This document shows, piece by piece, positions 16,484 to 24,349 of a stretch of 64,000 nucleotides of DNA. Location: NCBI GenBank assembly GCA_016794585.1, contig JAEUJM010000026.1, forward strand, positions 127,444 to 191,443. Direction: 5' to 3'. The notes under the pieces are model-generated. The model did no database searches, was not told the DNA's origin, and saw only the letters and a program-made list of their open reading frames with translations. A program made the position numbers and the translations under genes. Position 1 is the first letter of the stretch. Each line of letters opens with the position of its first letter. This DNA is from Acidimicrobiales bacterium. GTDB taxonomy: Bacteria > Actinomycetota > Acidimicrobiia > Acidimicrobiales > DATDAH01.

Positions 16484-18115
16484 GTGGGCGACGATGCGAT
16501 CGACGGACCGGTCGACGTGGACGTGCTCGTCGTGGGCGCCGGCATCACCGGCATCTACCAGCTGTACCGGGCGCTGGAGGTCGGCTTCACCGCCCGGCTG
16601 GTCGAGGCCGGCGACGGCGTGGGCGGCACCTGGTTCTGGAACCGCTACCCAGGGTGTCGCTTCGACTCCGAGAGCTACACGTACGCCTACCTGTTCTCGA
16701 AGGAGCTCTTCGACGAGTGGGTCTGGGAGGAGCACTTCGCCGGCCAGCCCGAGATCGAGCGCTACCTGAACCACGTGGTCGACCGCTTCGACCTGCGCCG
16801 CCACATGTCCCTCGCCACGCGGGTGACGTCGGCGACGTGGGATGACGCCGGCTCGTGCTGGGCGGTGGCGCTCGACGAAAGCGTTCAGCGGAACGCCGGC
16901 GAGGTGGTGCGGGCCAGGTTCCTGGTGTCCGCCACGGGCGTGCTGTCCGTGCCCTTCTCTCCGGACGTGCCCGGGCGAGAGGACTTCGCCGGCGTGTCGG
17001 TGCATACGGGCCGCTGGCCGCAGGAGCCGGTCGACCTCGCCGGCAAGCGAGTCGCGGTGATCGGCACCGGGTCGAGCGGTGTGCAGATCATCCCCAACAT
17101 CGTCGACGAGGTCGCCTCGCTCACCGTCTACCAACGCACCGCCAACTGGTGCACCCCGCTCAACAACCGGCCCATCACCGACGAGGAGCAGGCCGAGCTG
17201 CGGGCGGGCTTCGTGCGGATGAAGGAGATCCTCGACACCTCGGTGGCCGGGTTCCTGCACGAGCCGAGCGGGCGGGCCACCTTCGACGACTCGGCCGAGG
17301 AGCGCCAGGCGTTCTACGAGCAGATGTGGTCGAGCCCCGGGTTCTCGAAGCTGAGCAGCAACTACGTCGACCTTCTGATGGACCCGGCGGCCAACCGCGA
17401 GTGGTGCGACTTCATCGCCACCAAGGTGCGCTCGATCGTGGACGACCCAAAGATGGCCGAGCGCCTGATCCCCGACGACCACGTCTTCGGCGAGAAGCGC
17501 CCGCCCTTCGTCGAGCGCTACTACGAGACCTACAACGACCCGAAGGTGCGTCTCGTCGACCTGAAGGCCACGCCCATCCTCCGTGTCGTCCCCGAGGGCA
17601 TCGAGACCGCCGACGGTCTCGTCGAACTCGACGTCCTCATCTGGGCCACCGGCTTCGACTTCGGCACCGGGGCGTTGCTGCGCATGGGCATCGTCGGCCG
17701 CGACGGCGTGGCGCTGGCCGACCACTGGGCCGACGGCCCGACGACGTTCCTCGGCGTCGGCACCCACGGCTTCCCCAACCTCTTCTTCCCCGGCGGCCCC
17801 CACGCCGCCGCCGGCAACAACCCCCGCTACAACGGCGACCAGGTCGACTTCGTCACCGACCTGCTGTGCGTCGCCCGGGAGCGGGGGGCGACGGTGGTCG
17901 AGCCCACGCAGGATGCCGAGGACCGCTGGACCGCCATGATCGACAAGGCCGCGAACCAGCCCCCGAGCTTCGGCAAGAGCAGCTACTTCTTCGGCGCCAA
18001 CGTCCCCGGCAAGCCCCGCCGCTACCTCCTGAACGCCGGCGGCCGCCCCAAGCTCTTCAAGGAGATGGCGAGGGTGAAGTCCGACGACTGGGCGGCGTTT
18101 ACCCTCTCGCCATAA
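16484..18115 (+). CDS. Baeyer-Villiger-type FAD monooxygenase
   Basis: A 543-residue flavoprotein. It has an N-terminal FAD Rossmann motif (VVGAGITGIYQLYRAL), GGTWFWNRYPGCRFDSES typical of cyclohexanone and steroid monooxygenases, and a second, NADPH-binding motif (VIGTGSSGVQIIP). The Baeyer-Villiger fingerprint F-x-G-x3-H-x3-W-P is complete at 168-179 (FAGVSVHTGRWP). These enzymes insert oxygen next to a ketone to give an ester or lactone. The GTG at 16484 follows GGGGAGG; an earlier in-frame start would reach into the divergent Rieske promoter. Together with the Rieske gene it suggests ring hydroxylation and ring opening; the substrate is not known. Confidence 0.92.
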   Translation: MGDDAIDGPVDVDVLVVGAGITGIYQLYRALEVGFTARLVEAGDGVGGTWFWNRYPGCRFDSESYTYAYLFSKELFDEWVWEEHFAGQPEIERYLNHVVDRFDLRRHMSLATRVTSATWDDAGSCWAVALDESVQRNAGEVVRARFLVSATGVLSVPFSPDVPGREDFAGVSVHTGRWPQEPVDLAGKRVAVIGTGSSGVQIIPNIVDEVASLTVYQRTANWCTPLNNRPITDEEQAELRAGFVRMKEILDTSVAGFLHEPSGRATFDDSAEERQAFYEQMWSSPGFSKLSSNYVDLLMDPAANREWCDFIATKVRSIVDDPKMAERLIPDDHVFGEKRPPFVERYYETYNDPKVRLVDLKATPILRVVPEGIETADGLVELDVLIWATGFDFGTGALLRMGIVGRDGVALADHWADGPTTFLGVGTHGFPNLFFPGGPHAAAGNNPRYNGDQVDFVTDLLCVARERGATVVEPTQDAEDRWTAMIDKAANQPPSFGKSSYFFGANVPGKPRRYLLNAGGRPKLFKEMARVKSDDWAAFTLSP

Positions 18116-18157
18116 ATCTTGTTTGCCTTAAGAGTCGATTAGAGAAAGTATTCTGTC

Positions 18158-18484
18158 ATGGCTCCGCCGGCGCTCTCCTTCGCTACCCGCGAGGCGCTCG
18201 AGCTCCTGGGCACCTCGATCCGGGCCGGACGCCTGCGCCGGCGCTGGACCATCCGGGACCTCGCCGAGCGGGTCGGCGTCTCCCACGTGACCATCCAGAA
18301 GGTCGAGCGCGGCGACCCCGGCGTCGCCCTCGGCACCGCGCTCGAGGCCGCCACCCTCGTCGGCGTCCCCCTCTTCCACCCCGACGCCGACACTCGGGCG
18401 CGGGAGCTGGAGCGCCGGCGCACCGAGTTGGCGCTGTTGCCGTCGCGGGCGCGCGAGTTGGGGCCGATGAACGATGACTACTGA
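18158..18484 (+). CDS. hipB: HipB-type XRE-family antitoxin/repressor
   Basis: A 108-residue protein with a helix-turn-helix of XRE type at about residues 17-65 (IRAGRLRRRWTIRDLAERVG, SHVTIQKVERGDPG), then a charged C-terminal tail. It overlaps the start of the HipA-like gene by 11 bp, the normal HipBA layout. HipB proteins bind their own promoter and neutralise HipA. The 42-bp spacer before it is AT-rich compared with its surroundings and holds TATTCT and TTGTTT elements, but no clean promoter or operator can be assigned. Symbol given by family and position. Confidence 0.82.
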   Translation: MAPPALSFATREALELLGTSIRAGRLRRRWTIRDLAERVGVSHVTIQKVERGDPGVALGTALEAATLVGVPLFHPDADTRARELERRRTELALLPSRARELGPMNDDY

Positions 18485-19691
18485 GCCGACGTCGGCCTTC
18501 GTGTGGATCTGGCTGCCCGATGACGCCGAGCCCGTTGTCTGCGGTCGACTCGAGTACGACGGGGACAGCGCGTCCTTCGCTTACGTCCGCTCGTATCTCG
18601 ATCGGTCCGATGCCGTGCCCATCTACGAGCCCGAACTCCCGCTGCGGAGAGGCCGGCAGCACGCTGCGACAGGACAGGGCCTCCCTCTTTGCATCGCTGA
18701 TGCGATGCCGGACGCCTGGGGTCGACGGCTCGTCAACCACCGACTCGGCTCCTCGACGGCCGAGTTCGGAGAGCTCACGTACCTCTTGGAGTCCGGGTCC
18801 GATCGTTTCGGTGCACTCGATGCTCAGGCCGGTGCCGAGCGGTACGAGCAACGCGGTGACGAACGGCCGACACTCGACGTCCTGGCCACGGCAGCCGAAC
18901 GGATCGAGGCGGGGGAGCCGCTGGGCGCCGATCTCGAGGCGGCCTTGCTCCGGGGCACGTCGATCGGAGGGGCGCGGCCCAAGGCGCTGATCGACGACGG
19001 CGAGCGCCGGCTGATCGCCAAGTTCTCGTCGACAGGCGACCCGTACCCGGTCGTCCAGGGCGAGTTCGTGGCGATGGAGCTTGCCCGCCGGGTCGGCCTC
19101 GACGTCGCCGAGGTCCAACTCACTCGTGCCGCGGGCCGCTACGCGCTGCTGGTCGAGCGCTTCGACCGGGCGGCAGATCGACGAAGGCGCGCCGTGTCGG
19201 CCCTCACCATCCTCGGGCTGGATGCCTTCCCCGGCGGCCGCTACGCCACGTACGTCGGTCTGGCCGACGAGATCCGTGCCCAGTTCGTCCGGCCTGACGC
19301 GAGCCTTCGCGAGCTCTTCGCACGCATCTCGTTCAACATCCTGTGCGGGAACACGGACGACCACGCCCGCAACCACGCCGCCCTGATCGAACCCGCTGGC
19401 CTCGTGCTCAGCCCGGCGTACGACCTGTGTCCTCAAGGTCGGGTCGGCGAGACGGCGTCCCAGGCCATGGCCCTCACCCGTGACGGCGGCCGGGATGCCC
19501 GACTGTCGCTCCTCGTCGATGCCGCCGCCGAGTACCACCTGGATCGGGTCGAGGCGCAGGCGATCGTCGATCGACAAGCGACGGCGATCCGAGGGGAGTG
19601 GAACGAGGTCTGCGACCTGGCCGAGCTCACGGAATCGCAGCGGGACGCCTTCTTGGGGCGCCAGTTCCTCAACCCTCACGCCTTCACGTAG
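18474..19691 (+). CDS. hipA: HipA-type serine/threonine kinase toxin
   Basis: A 405-residue HipA-fold kinase. Visible are the N-terminal subdomain (ADAMPDAWGRRLVNHRLG), the Ser-containing flexible loop GTSIGGARPK (161-170), the ATP-site Lys in IAKF (Lys183), the catalytic loop NTDDHARNH (293-301) and the DFG-equivalent SPAYDLCP (313-320). HipA kinases phosphorylate aminoacyl-tRNA synthetases or other targets and cause dormancy. All key residues are present, so it should be active. The gene and its antitoxin show less extreme G+C at wobble positions than neighbours, hinting at horizontal transfer. Ends next to a convergent VOC gene. Confidence 0.88.
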   Translation: MTTEPTSAFVWIWLPDDAEPVVCGRLEYDGDSASFAYVRSYLDRSDAVPIYEPELPLRRGRQHAATGQGLPLCIADAMPDAWGRRLVNHRLGSSTAEFGELTYLLESGSDRFGALDAQAGAERYEQRGDERPTLDVLATAAERIEAGEPLGADLEAALLRGTSIGGARPKALIDDGERRLIAKFSSTGDPYPVVQGEFVAMELARRVGLDVAEVQLTRAAGRYALLVERFDRAADRRRRAVSALTILGLDAFPGGRYATYVGLADEIRAQFVRPDASLRELFARISFNILCGNTDDHARNHAALIEPAGLVLSPAYDLCPQGRVGETASQAMALTRDGGRDARLSLLVDAAAEYHLDRVEAQAIVDRQATAIRGEWNEVCDLAELTESQRDAFLGRQFLNPHAFT

Positions 19692-19710
19692 GCAAGTCGT
19701 CCGAGTCCGC

Positions 19711-20082
19711 TCAGTCGGCGGGGGTGTGGCAGACGGCTTCTACGTTGTGGCCGTCGGGGTCGCGGACGAAGGCGCCGTAGTAGTCGGGGTGGTACTCGGG
19801 CCAGACCCTCGGCTCGTGGAGGACCTCGGCGCCAGCGGCCACGGCGGCGGCGAAGAAGGCGTCGACCGTCGGCCGGTCGGCGGCGGAGAAGGCGATGTGG
19901 GCCTCGAACAGGCCCTCGTCCTCGCCCAGCGGGGACAGCCAGAAGTCGGGCTTGCCGGCGCCGAAGCCGATGAAGGCGCCAAAGTCCATCATCCGGACGG
20001 CGCCGAGCGGGGCGAGGACGGCGTCGTAGAAGGCGGCGCTGGTGGGGACGTCGCGACAGTGGATCCCGAGGTGGTCGAGCAT
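19711..20082 (-). CDS. VOC (glyoxalase/bleomycin resistance) family protein
   Basis: A 123-residue vicinal-oxygen-chelate protein: MLDHLGIHCRDVPTSAAFYD with the first metal-ligand His, GKPDFWLSPLGE, then HIAFSAADRPTVDAFFAAAV and the C-terminal AFVRDPDGHNVEAVCH with the usual Glu. The fold covers glyoxalases, extradiol dioxygenases and resistance proteins; this short form is usually unassigned. It lies 33 bp downstream of the cyclase-family gene on the same strand, so the two may be cotranscribed. Confidence 0.82.
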   Translation of the reverse strand: MLDHLGIHCRDVPTSAAFYDAVLAPLGAVRMMDFGAFIGFGAGKPDFWLSPLGEDEGLFEAHIAFSAADRPTVDAFFAAAVAAGAEVLHEPRVWPEYHPDYYGAFVRDPDGHNVEAVCHTPAD

Positions 20083-20115
20083 GGTGCCGACGCTACGCCC
20101 AACGGCGGCCCGTGA

Positions 20116-21174
20116 TCAGACCGTCGCCACCGGCGTCACCGGGGAGCCGACGGCGCCCGGCAACCGGAGCGGGGGAGCGGTGAGGAGGAAGCGGCTCCGG
20201 TCGTGCTCGCGGAGCCACGCCGCCAGGTCGTGGAGGTACCAGAGCTCGCCGAGGGGCACGCCCAGCTTGAACAGGCAGAGGTGGTGGAGGGGGAGGAACG
20301 AGTGGCGGCTCGGGTCCTTGTCCTTGCCGAGGAGGCCCTCGACCGCGTAGTTGTCGGCCACGAGGGCGGAGATCTGGGAGGACGCGATCCACTCGAGCAG
20401 CGCCGGGTCGTGGGCGTCGAGGTACGAGCAGAGGGTGAAGATCCGGCGGGGGTCGGGGTCGCGGTCCATGGCGAGGATCTCGGTGGCGAACCCGGTGTGC
20501 AGCAGGAGCATGTCGCCGGGCTCGACCACGACGCCGTCGGCCGCCATGATCGACTGGAGGGTGTCGAGGTCGACCGGCCGCCAGTCGTGGCCGAGGTGGT
20601 GGGCCAGGTCGACGAGCACCCCGCGCCCCTGTACCCCGTGGGCGGCCATGTGCTCGAGGCCGAGGTGGCGGGCGAAGGCCCGGTGACCGCTGCCGTCGCC
20701 CCGGGCATCGTCACTGGGCCCGACGAGGTCGGTCCCCGCCCGCCAGCCGTTGTAGTAGACGGCCTCCTCGACGCCGTCGCCGTCGGCGTCGAACTCGGCG
20801 CCGACGTGGGCCAGCGAGTCCCATTGGGTGGAGTACTGGAGCGAGAGGGTGACCACGTCGTCGGCCCAGACGTCGACGTACTTCGGGTCGCCGAAGTCGG
20901 GCATGGCGCTCATGTGGACGTTGTAGAAGGTGTCCGGGGTGCCCTCCATGTCCTCGGTGGGGGCGAGGCGGGGCGGGTGCCGGCGCTGGTTGAGGGCGGT
21001 GCCGCCGGGGAAATCGAGGGGGAGGCTGAGGCTGAAGCTGATGCCCGCCTGCACCTCGGCCACGCCCTCGCGCACCTTCTCGGCGGTGAGCAGGTTGATG
21101 CGACCGAGCTCGTCGTCGTCGCCCCAGTCCCCCCAGGTCGACCCTTCCGGCCGTCGCGTCCAGCGCTGCGTCAT
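20116..21174 (-). CDS. Cyclase family protein (kynurenine formamidase-like hydrolase)
   Basis: A 352-residue protein of the cyclase (PF04199) family, metal-dependent hydrolases related to kynurenine formamidase and isatin hydrolase. WGDDDELGRINLLTAEKV at the N-terminus is typical of the long actinobacterial branch. The metal-binding strand reads QWDSLAHVGAEFD, a variant of the HxGTHxDxP motif. Later come GRGVLVDLAHHLG, GDMLLLHTGFA and LVADNYAVEGLL. It probably opens a ring or cleaves an amide or lactone; substrate unknown. It is divergent from an amidohydrolase gene, with an inverted repeat between them. Confidence 0.82.
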   Translation of the reverse strand: MTQRWTRRPEGSTWGDWGDDDELGRINLLTAEKVREGVAEVQAGISFSLSLPLDFPGGTALNQRRHPPRLAPTEDMEGTPDTFYNVHMSAMPDFGDPKYVDVWADDVVTLSLQYSTQWDSLAHVGAEFDADGDGVEEAVYYNGWRAGTDLVGPSDDARGDGSGHRAFARHLGLEHMAAHGVQGRGVLVDLAHHLGHDWRPVDLDTLQSIMAADGVVVEPGDMLLLHTGFATEILAMDRDPDPRRIFTLCSYLDAHDPALLEWIASSQISALVADNYAVEGLLGKDKDPSRHSFLPLHHLCLFKLGVPLGELWYLHDLAAWLREHDRSRFLLTAPPLRLPGAVGSPVTPVATV

Positions 21175-21250
21175 CGGTCGTCCCCCTTCGGCCTGCCCGG
21201 CCCGCCCGTTGCGGTGGTCCAGGGCCTGACGTACTCTCGCGAACGGGATT

Positions 21251-21265
21251 CTCGCACAACGCGAG
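21251..21265. promoter_or_regulatory. Candidate operator, CTCGC-N5-GCGAG
   Basis: A perfect 5-bp inverted repeat around ACAAC lies in the 161-bp divergent region between the cyclase-family and amidohydrolase genes. A related CTCGCGAAC lies 16 bp upstream. Size and position fit a TetR-type site, but no regulator is encoded alongside. Confidence 0.35.
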
Positions 21266-21335
21266 CAGGAGTTCCGGGGGGACGACAGACGCCGGGACGG
21301 TGCTGCTCACCCGCCACGCTCAGGAGGTCGCCGCC

Positions 21336-22580
21336 GTGACAGAGAAGGACTTCGTGGTCTCCGCCGACGGCCACCTGCTCGAGCCCGTCGACCTGTTCCG
21401 CACCCGCCTGCCGGAGCACCTGCGTGAGCGGGCGGTCTGGGAGGACGACTTCGAGATCGAGCCGCTCGTGGAGGGCGGCGCCCGCGTGTTCCGGCGCCTG
21501 CACACCCCGGGCTTCGAGGGCTGGACCATTTCGCGCTACCGCCAGACCAGTGGCCGCACGCCCGAGGGCGACCCCGAGATCATCCTCGAGGACATGGCCG
21601 TCGACGGCGTCGACGCCCAGGTCCTCCATCCCAACCTGTCGCTCTTCGGTCTCTACTCCGACGACCACGAGCTCTCGATCGCGCACGCCCGCGTCTACAA
21701 CGACTACGTCGTCGAGCGCTTCTCGCCCTACTTCGACCGGCTGGCGCCCACCGCCCCCATCCCCCTCACCGACGTCGACGACGCCGTGGTCGAGATCGAG
21801 CGGGTGGCCGCGGCCGGCTTCCGCGCCGTCCTACTGCCCGCCACCTCGCCGATGCCCTACTACCGGCGGGAGTACGACCCGGTCTGGGCGGCCATCCAGG
21901 ACGCCGGGATGCTCGTCTGCATCCACACCCAGACCGGCGGCGTGAAGGTCGACGACCCCGAGGCGCTGACCCTCAAGATCGTCATGGAGAACGCGGAGCA
22001 GGTGAACCAGCCCATGACCGAGAAGGCCGCGGCCAAGCGCATGATCACCCAGGCCGTGTACCAGCCCCTCGTCCCCCAGCAGGTCATCTGCCAGCTGATC
22101 GGCGGCGGCGTGCCCGAGCGCTACCCCGGGCTGCACTTCGCGCTCATCGAGTTCAACGCCCACTGGCTGTCGTCGCTCGTGGGGTCGATGGACAAGTGCT
22201 GGATCACCGGCATCGGCCAGGACGCTGACTGGTGGCTCGGCGTCTGGGACGACTCCCGCCCCGCCGACGACCAGCCCGGCATGGCGCAGCTGTTCCGCCT
22301 CAACGAGAAATGGCCGTACCCGCTGATGCCCAGCGAGTACGTGCAGCGCCAGTTCCACATCTCGTTCCAGGACGACCCGGTTGCCGTCGCCTGCCGCCAC
22401 CTCACCGGACTGTCGACCATCGTGTGGGGCAACGACTACCCACACGCCGAGGGCACCTTCCGGGCCAGCCGCGAGCTGCTGGCGAACCTGATGGCCGGCG
22501 TCCCCGACGACGAGCGCCAGGCCATGGTGGGCGGCACCCTCGGCGGCCTGCTCGGCCTCAGCGCCCCCGTCCCGGCCTGA
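21336..22580 (+). CDS. Amidohydrolase_2 family metal-dependent hydrolase
   Basis: A 414-residue amidohydrolase_2 TIM-barrel protein, second of three in the window. The N-terminal metal site is VVSADGHLLEP (D-G-H). Other family segments are DAQVLHPNLSLFGLYSDDHE, MLVCIHTQTGG, HFALIEFNAHWLSSLV and the C-terminal IVWGNDYPHAEGTF with the late Asp ligand. GTG at 21336 is chosen because AGGAGGT lies 8 bases upstream; the frame opens 36 bp earlier. It is followed by a hairpin and then an SDR gene. These enzymes accompany CoA-based degradation clusters in actinobacteria; the substrate cannot be named. Confidence 0.84.
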   Translation: MTEKDFVVSADGHLLEPVDLFRTRLPEHLRERAVWEDDFEIEPLVEGGARVFRRLHTPGFEGWTISRYRQTSGRTPEGDPEIILEDMAVDGVDAQVLHPNLSLFGLYSDDHELSIAHARVYNDYVVERFSPYFDRLAPTAPIPLTDVDDAVVEIERVAAAGFRAVLLPATSPMPYYRREYDPVWAAIQDAGMLVCIHTQTGGVKVDDPEALTLKIVMENAEQVNQPMTEKAAAKRMITQAVYQPLVPQQVICQLIGGGVPERYPGLHFALIEFNAHWLSSLVGSMDKCWITGIGQDADWWLGVWDDSRPADDQPGMAQLFRLNEKWPYPLMPSEYVQRQFHISFQDDPVAVACRHLTGLSTIVWGNDYPHAEGTFRASRELLANLMAGVPDDERQAMVGGTLGGLLGLSAPVPA

Positions 22581-22622
22581 ACTCGGTGGGCGGCGGCGTG
22601 ACCACGACCCTCTCCCCCCGGA

Positions 22623-22665
22623 CCCGCCGAACTCGACGCACTGCCTGTCGGAAAGCGACGGCGGG
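22623..22665 (+). terminator. Hairpin after the amidohydrolase gene
   Basis: CCCGCCG (22623-22629) pairs with CGGCGGG (22659-22665), with an inner GTCG/CGAC stem at 22647-22650 and 22656-22659. Part of it belongs to a dispersed repeat also found at 24281-24328. Confidence 0.5.
22627..22661 (+). repeat. Dispersed palindromic repeat, copy 1 (half element)
   Basis: CCGAACTCGACGCACT at 22627-22642 is an exact 16-base match to the complement of 24313-24328, and CTGTCG/CGACGG continue the match with a 2-base and a loop difference. The right-hand outer arm present in copy 2 is missing here. Confidence 0.55.
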
Positions 22666-22704
22666 CTCAGGTGAAATCGGCGAGCGCTCCTCGTGGGGGG
22701 CGGC

Positions 22705-23616
22705 GTGAGCGGGATGCGCTTCGACGGGCGGGTCGTCGTGGTCACCGGCGCCGGCCGGGGGATCGGGCGGGCGTACGCCCTGCTGCTGGCCGAGCGCGGC
22801 GCCGCCGTCGTGGTCAACGACTTGGGCGCCTCCATCGAGGGCGAGGGTGCCGACGAGGGCCCCGCGGCCGAGGTGGTCGCCGCCATCACCGACGCGGGCG
22901 AGACGGCGACGGTCGACGGCCACGACGTGTCCGACCCCGGCGGCGCCGAGGCGCTGGTGGCGGGCGCCGTCGCCGCCTACGGCCGTCTCGACGCGCTCAT
23001 CAACAACGCCGGGATCATCCGCTGGGCGCCGTTCCCCGACGTCACGTCCGAGGACTTCGACGCGCACCTCGACGTCCATCTCCGCGGCTCGTTCCTCGTG
23101 ACCCGGGCCGCCTGGCCCCACCTCGTCGACTCGGGGAGCGGGCGGGTGGTCATGACCACGTCCACCGGCATCCTCGGCCTCCCGCACAACGCGTCCTACG
23201 CCGCCGCCAAGGGCGGGGTGCTCGGGCTCACCCGCAGCCTCGCCACCCGGGGCGCCAAGTACGGCCTCAAGGTCAACGCCATCGCGCCCGCCGCCAACAC
23301 CCGGATGGCCGACGGCGGGCCCGCCGAGCTCGACCCGGCCCTGGTGGCGCCCCTGGCCGCCTACCTCGCCCACGAGGACTGCCCTGTCACCGGCGAGGTG
23401 TACACCGCCGGCGCCGGCCGCTTCGCCCGCCTCTTCCTGGCCTCGACCCCGGGCTGGGTCGACGGCGGCGGTGCGGACGAGGCTGCTGGTCCGACGCTCG
23501 AGGACGTGGCCGCACACTGGGACGCCATCAACGACGAGAAGGGCTACACCGTCCCCGCCGACCTGATGGCGTGGTCCCGCACGTTCCTCGACCACCTGCC
23601 CCCGCCTGAGCGATGA
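22705..23616 (+). CDS. SDR of the MFE-2/HSD17B4 type, probable 3-hydroxyacyl-CoA dehydrogenase
   Basis: A 303-residue SDR with TGAGRGIGRAYALLLAERGA, VVNDLGASIEGEG, NNAGI, and catalytic TTSTGILG, SYAAAKGG. The VNDLG segment and the long C-terminal tail ending in AHWDAINDEKGYTVP are characteristic of the dehydrogenase domain of peroxisomal-type multifunctional enzyme 2, which oxidises (3R)-hydroxyacyl-CoA. Here the domain is free-standing. GTG 22705 follows GGGGGG; ATG 22714 is an alternative. It probably shares a transcript with the amidohydrolase upstream. Confidence 0.85.
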   Translation: MSGMRFDGRVVVVTGAGRGIGRAYALLLAERGAAVVVNDLGASIEGEGADEGPAAEVVAAITDAGETATVDGHDVSDPGGAEALVAGAVAAYGRLDALINNAGIIRWAPFPDVTSEDFDAHLDVHLRGSFLVTRAAWPHLVDSGSGRVVMTTSTGILGLPHNASYAAAKGGVLGLTRSLATRGAKYGLKVNAIAPAANTRMADGGPAELDPALVAPLAAYLAHEDCPVTGEVYTAGAGRFARLFLASTPGWVDGGGADEAAGPTLEDVAAHWDAINDEKGYTVPADLMAWSRTFLDHLPPPER

Positions 23617-23823
23617 CCACCGCCGGCGGCGTCGTCGCTCGAGCATCACTCCCTCGCCTCAGCCGTCTCCGCGGGTGCCTTGCTCGCGAGGGTTCGCGTC
23701 TGCGACACGGAGGGCGGCGCGTCCGCCGTGTCCTGGGAGCACCCTTGGCGTGTGCCCCGTCGTGAGTGGTCCCGCCCGACGCCAACCTCGACGTCGAGTG
23801 CGTGGTCGTCGGGCGGTCGCCGC

Positions 23824-24231
23824 TCAACTCGAGCGGGTCACGTCGTCACCGAGGACGACCTGGATGACGTTGCAGCGCAGGTCCGCCGGCGGCGAGTCGG
23901 CATCGACGTCGAGGTCGACCTCCCACGCCCACGTGTCGCCGTCGGCGAGGGGCTCGGGGTGCTCGACGCTCTGCGGTCGGCCGAGGTCCACGTCGCCGTC
24001 GAGGAAGCGCACGATCACCCCGAAGCCGGTGTCGCGTCCCGAGTGGTTGGTCAACGTCCCGGTGGTGACGGCTCGCCCGTCCGAGACCCCGCAGGTCTGG
24101 TCGCTCAGCGCGTACTCGTCCTGGGTGGCGAGGCGGCGATCGTTCGGGTCGAAGCTCTCGTTGCACGCTGCCGCGACGAGGCCGGCGCCGAGCGCCAACG
24201 CCGCCGCCACCCCGATCTGCCACCCTCGCAT
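23824..24231 (-). CDS. Small secreted lipoprotein, FxLYD-like domain
   Basis: A 135-residue protein with a short basic start, a hydrophobic stretch and a relaxed lipobox (GLVAAAC, Cys23), so it is probably lipid-anchored outside the membrane. The mature part has one beta-sandwich-like domain: VTTGTLTNHSGRDTGFGVIV, DTWAWEVDLDV, two Cys. This resembles FxLYD domains of unknown function. The ATG at 24229-24231 has no clear Shine-Dalgarno site, and the frame is open further up, so the start is uncertain. The 207 bp between it and the convergent SDR hold nothing recognisable. Confidence 0.6.
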   Translation of the reverse strand: MRGWQIGVAAALALGAGLVAAACNESFDPNDRRLATQDEYALSDQTCGVSDGRAVTTGTLTNHSGRDTGFGVIVRFLDGDVDLGRPQSVEHPEPLADGDTWAWEVDLDVDADSPPADLRCNVIQVVLGDDVTRSS

Positions 24232-24280
24232 CGGCCCGGACCGTACCCGCCACCGCCCGATCGCCCGGAGACCGCTCGTT

Positions 24281-24328
24281 CTCGACGCAATGACCGTCGG
24301 AAATCGACAGCTAGTGCGTCGAGTTCGG
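24281..24328. repeat. Dispersed palindromic repeat, copy 2 (complete); probable terminator
   Basis: Outer arms CTCGACGCA (24281-24289) and TGCGTCGAG (24315-24323) enclose an inner GTCG/CGAC stem at 24296-24299 and 24305-24308. It follows the aldolase gene on the minus strand and may end that transcript. Its right arm on the minus strand matches copy 1 at 22627-22642 exactly over 16 bases. Confidence 0.6.
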
Positions 24329-24349
24329 AGGGACGGGGGGACGGCGGCG

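Noticed and set aside
23617-23823. Additional small gene in the 207-bp convergent gap
   Set aside because: Open frames there have no start with a ribosome site and no coding-like pattern or recognisable motif.
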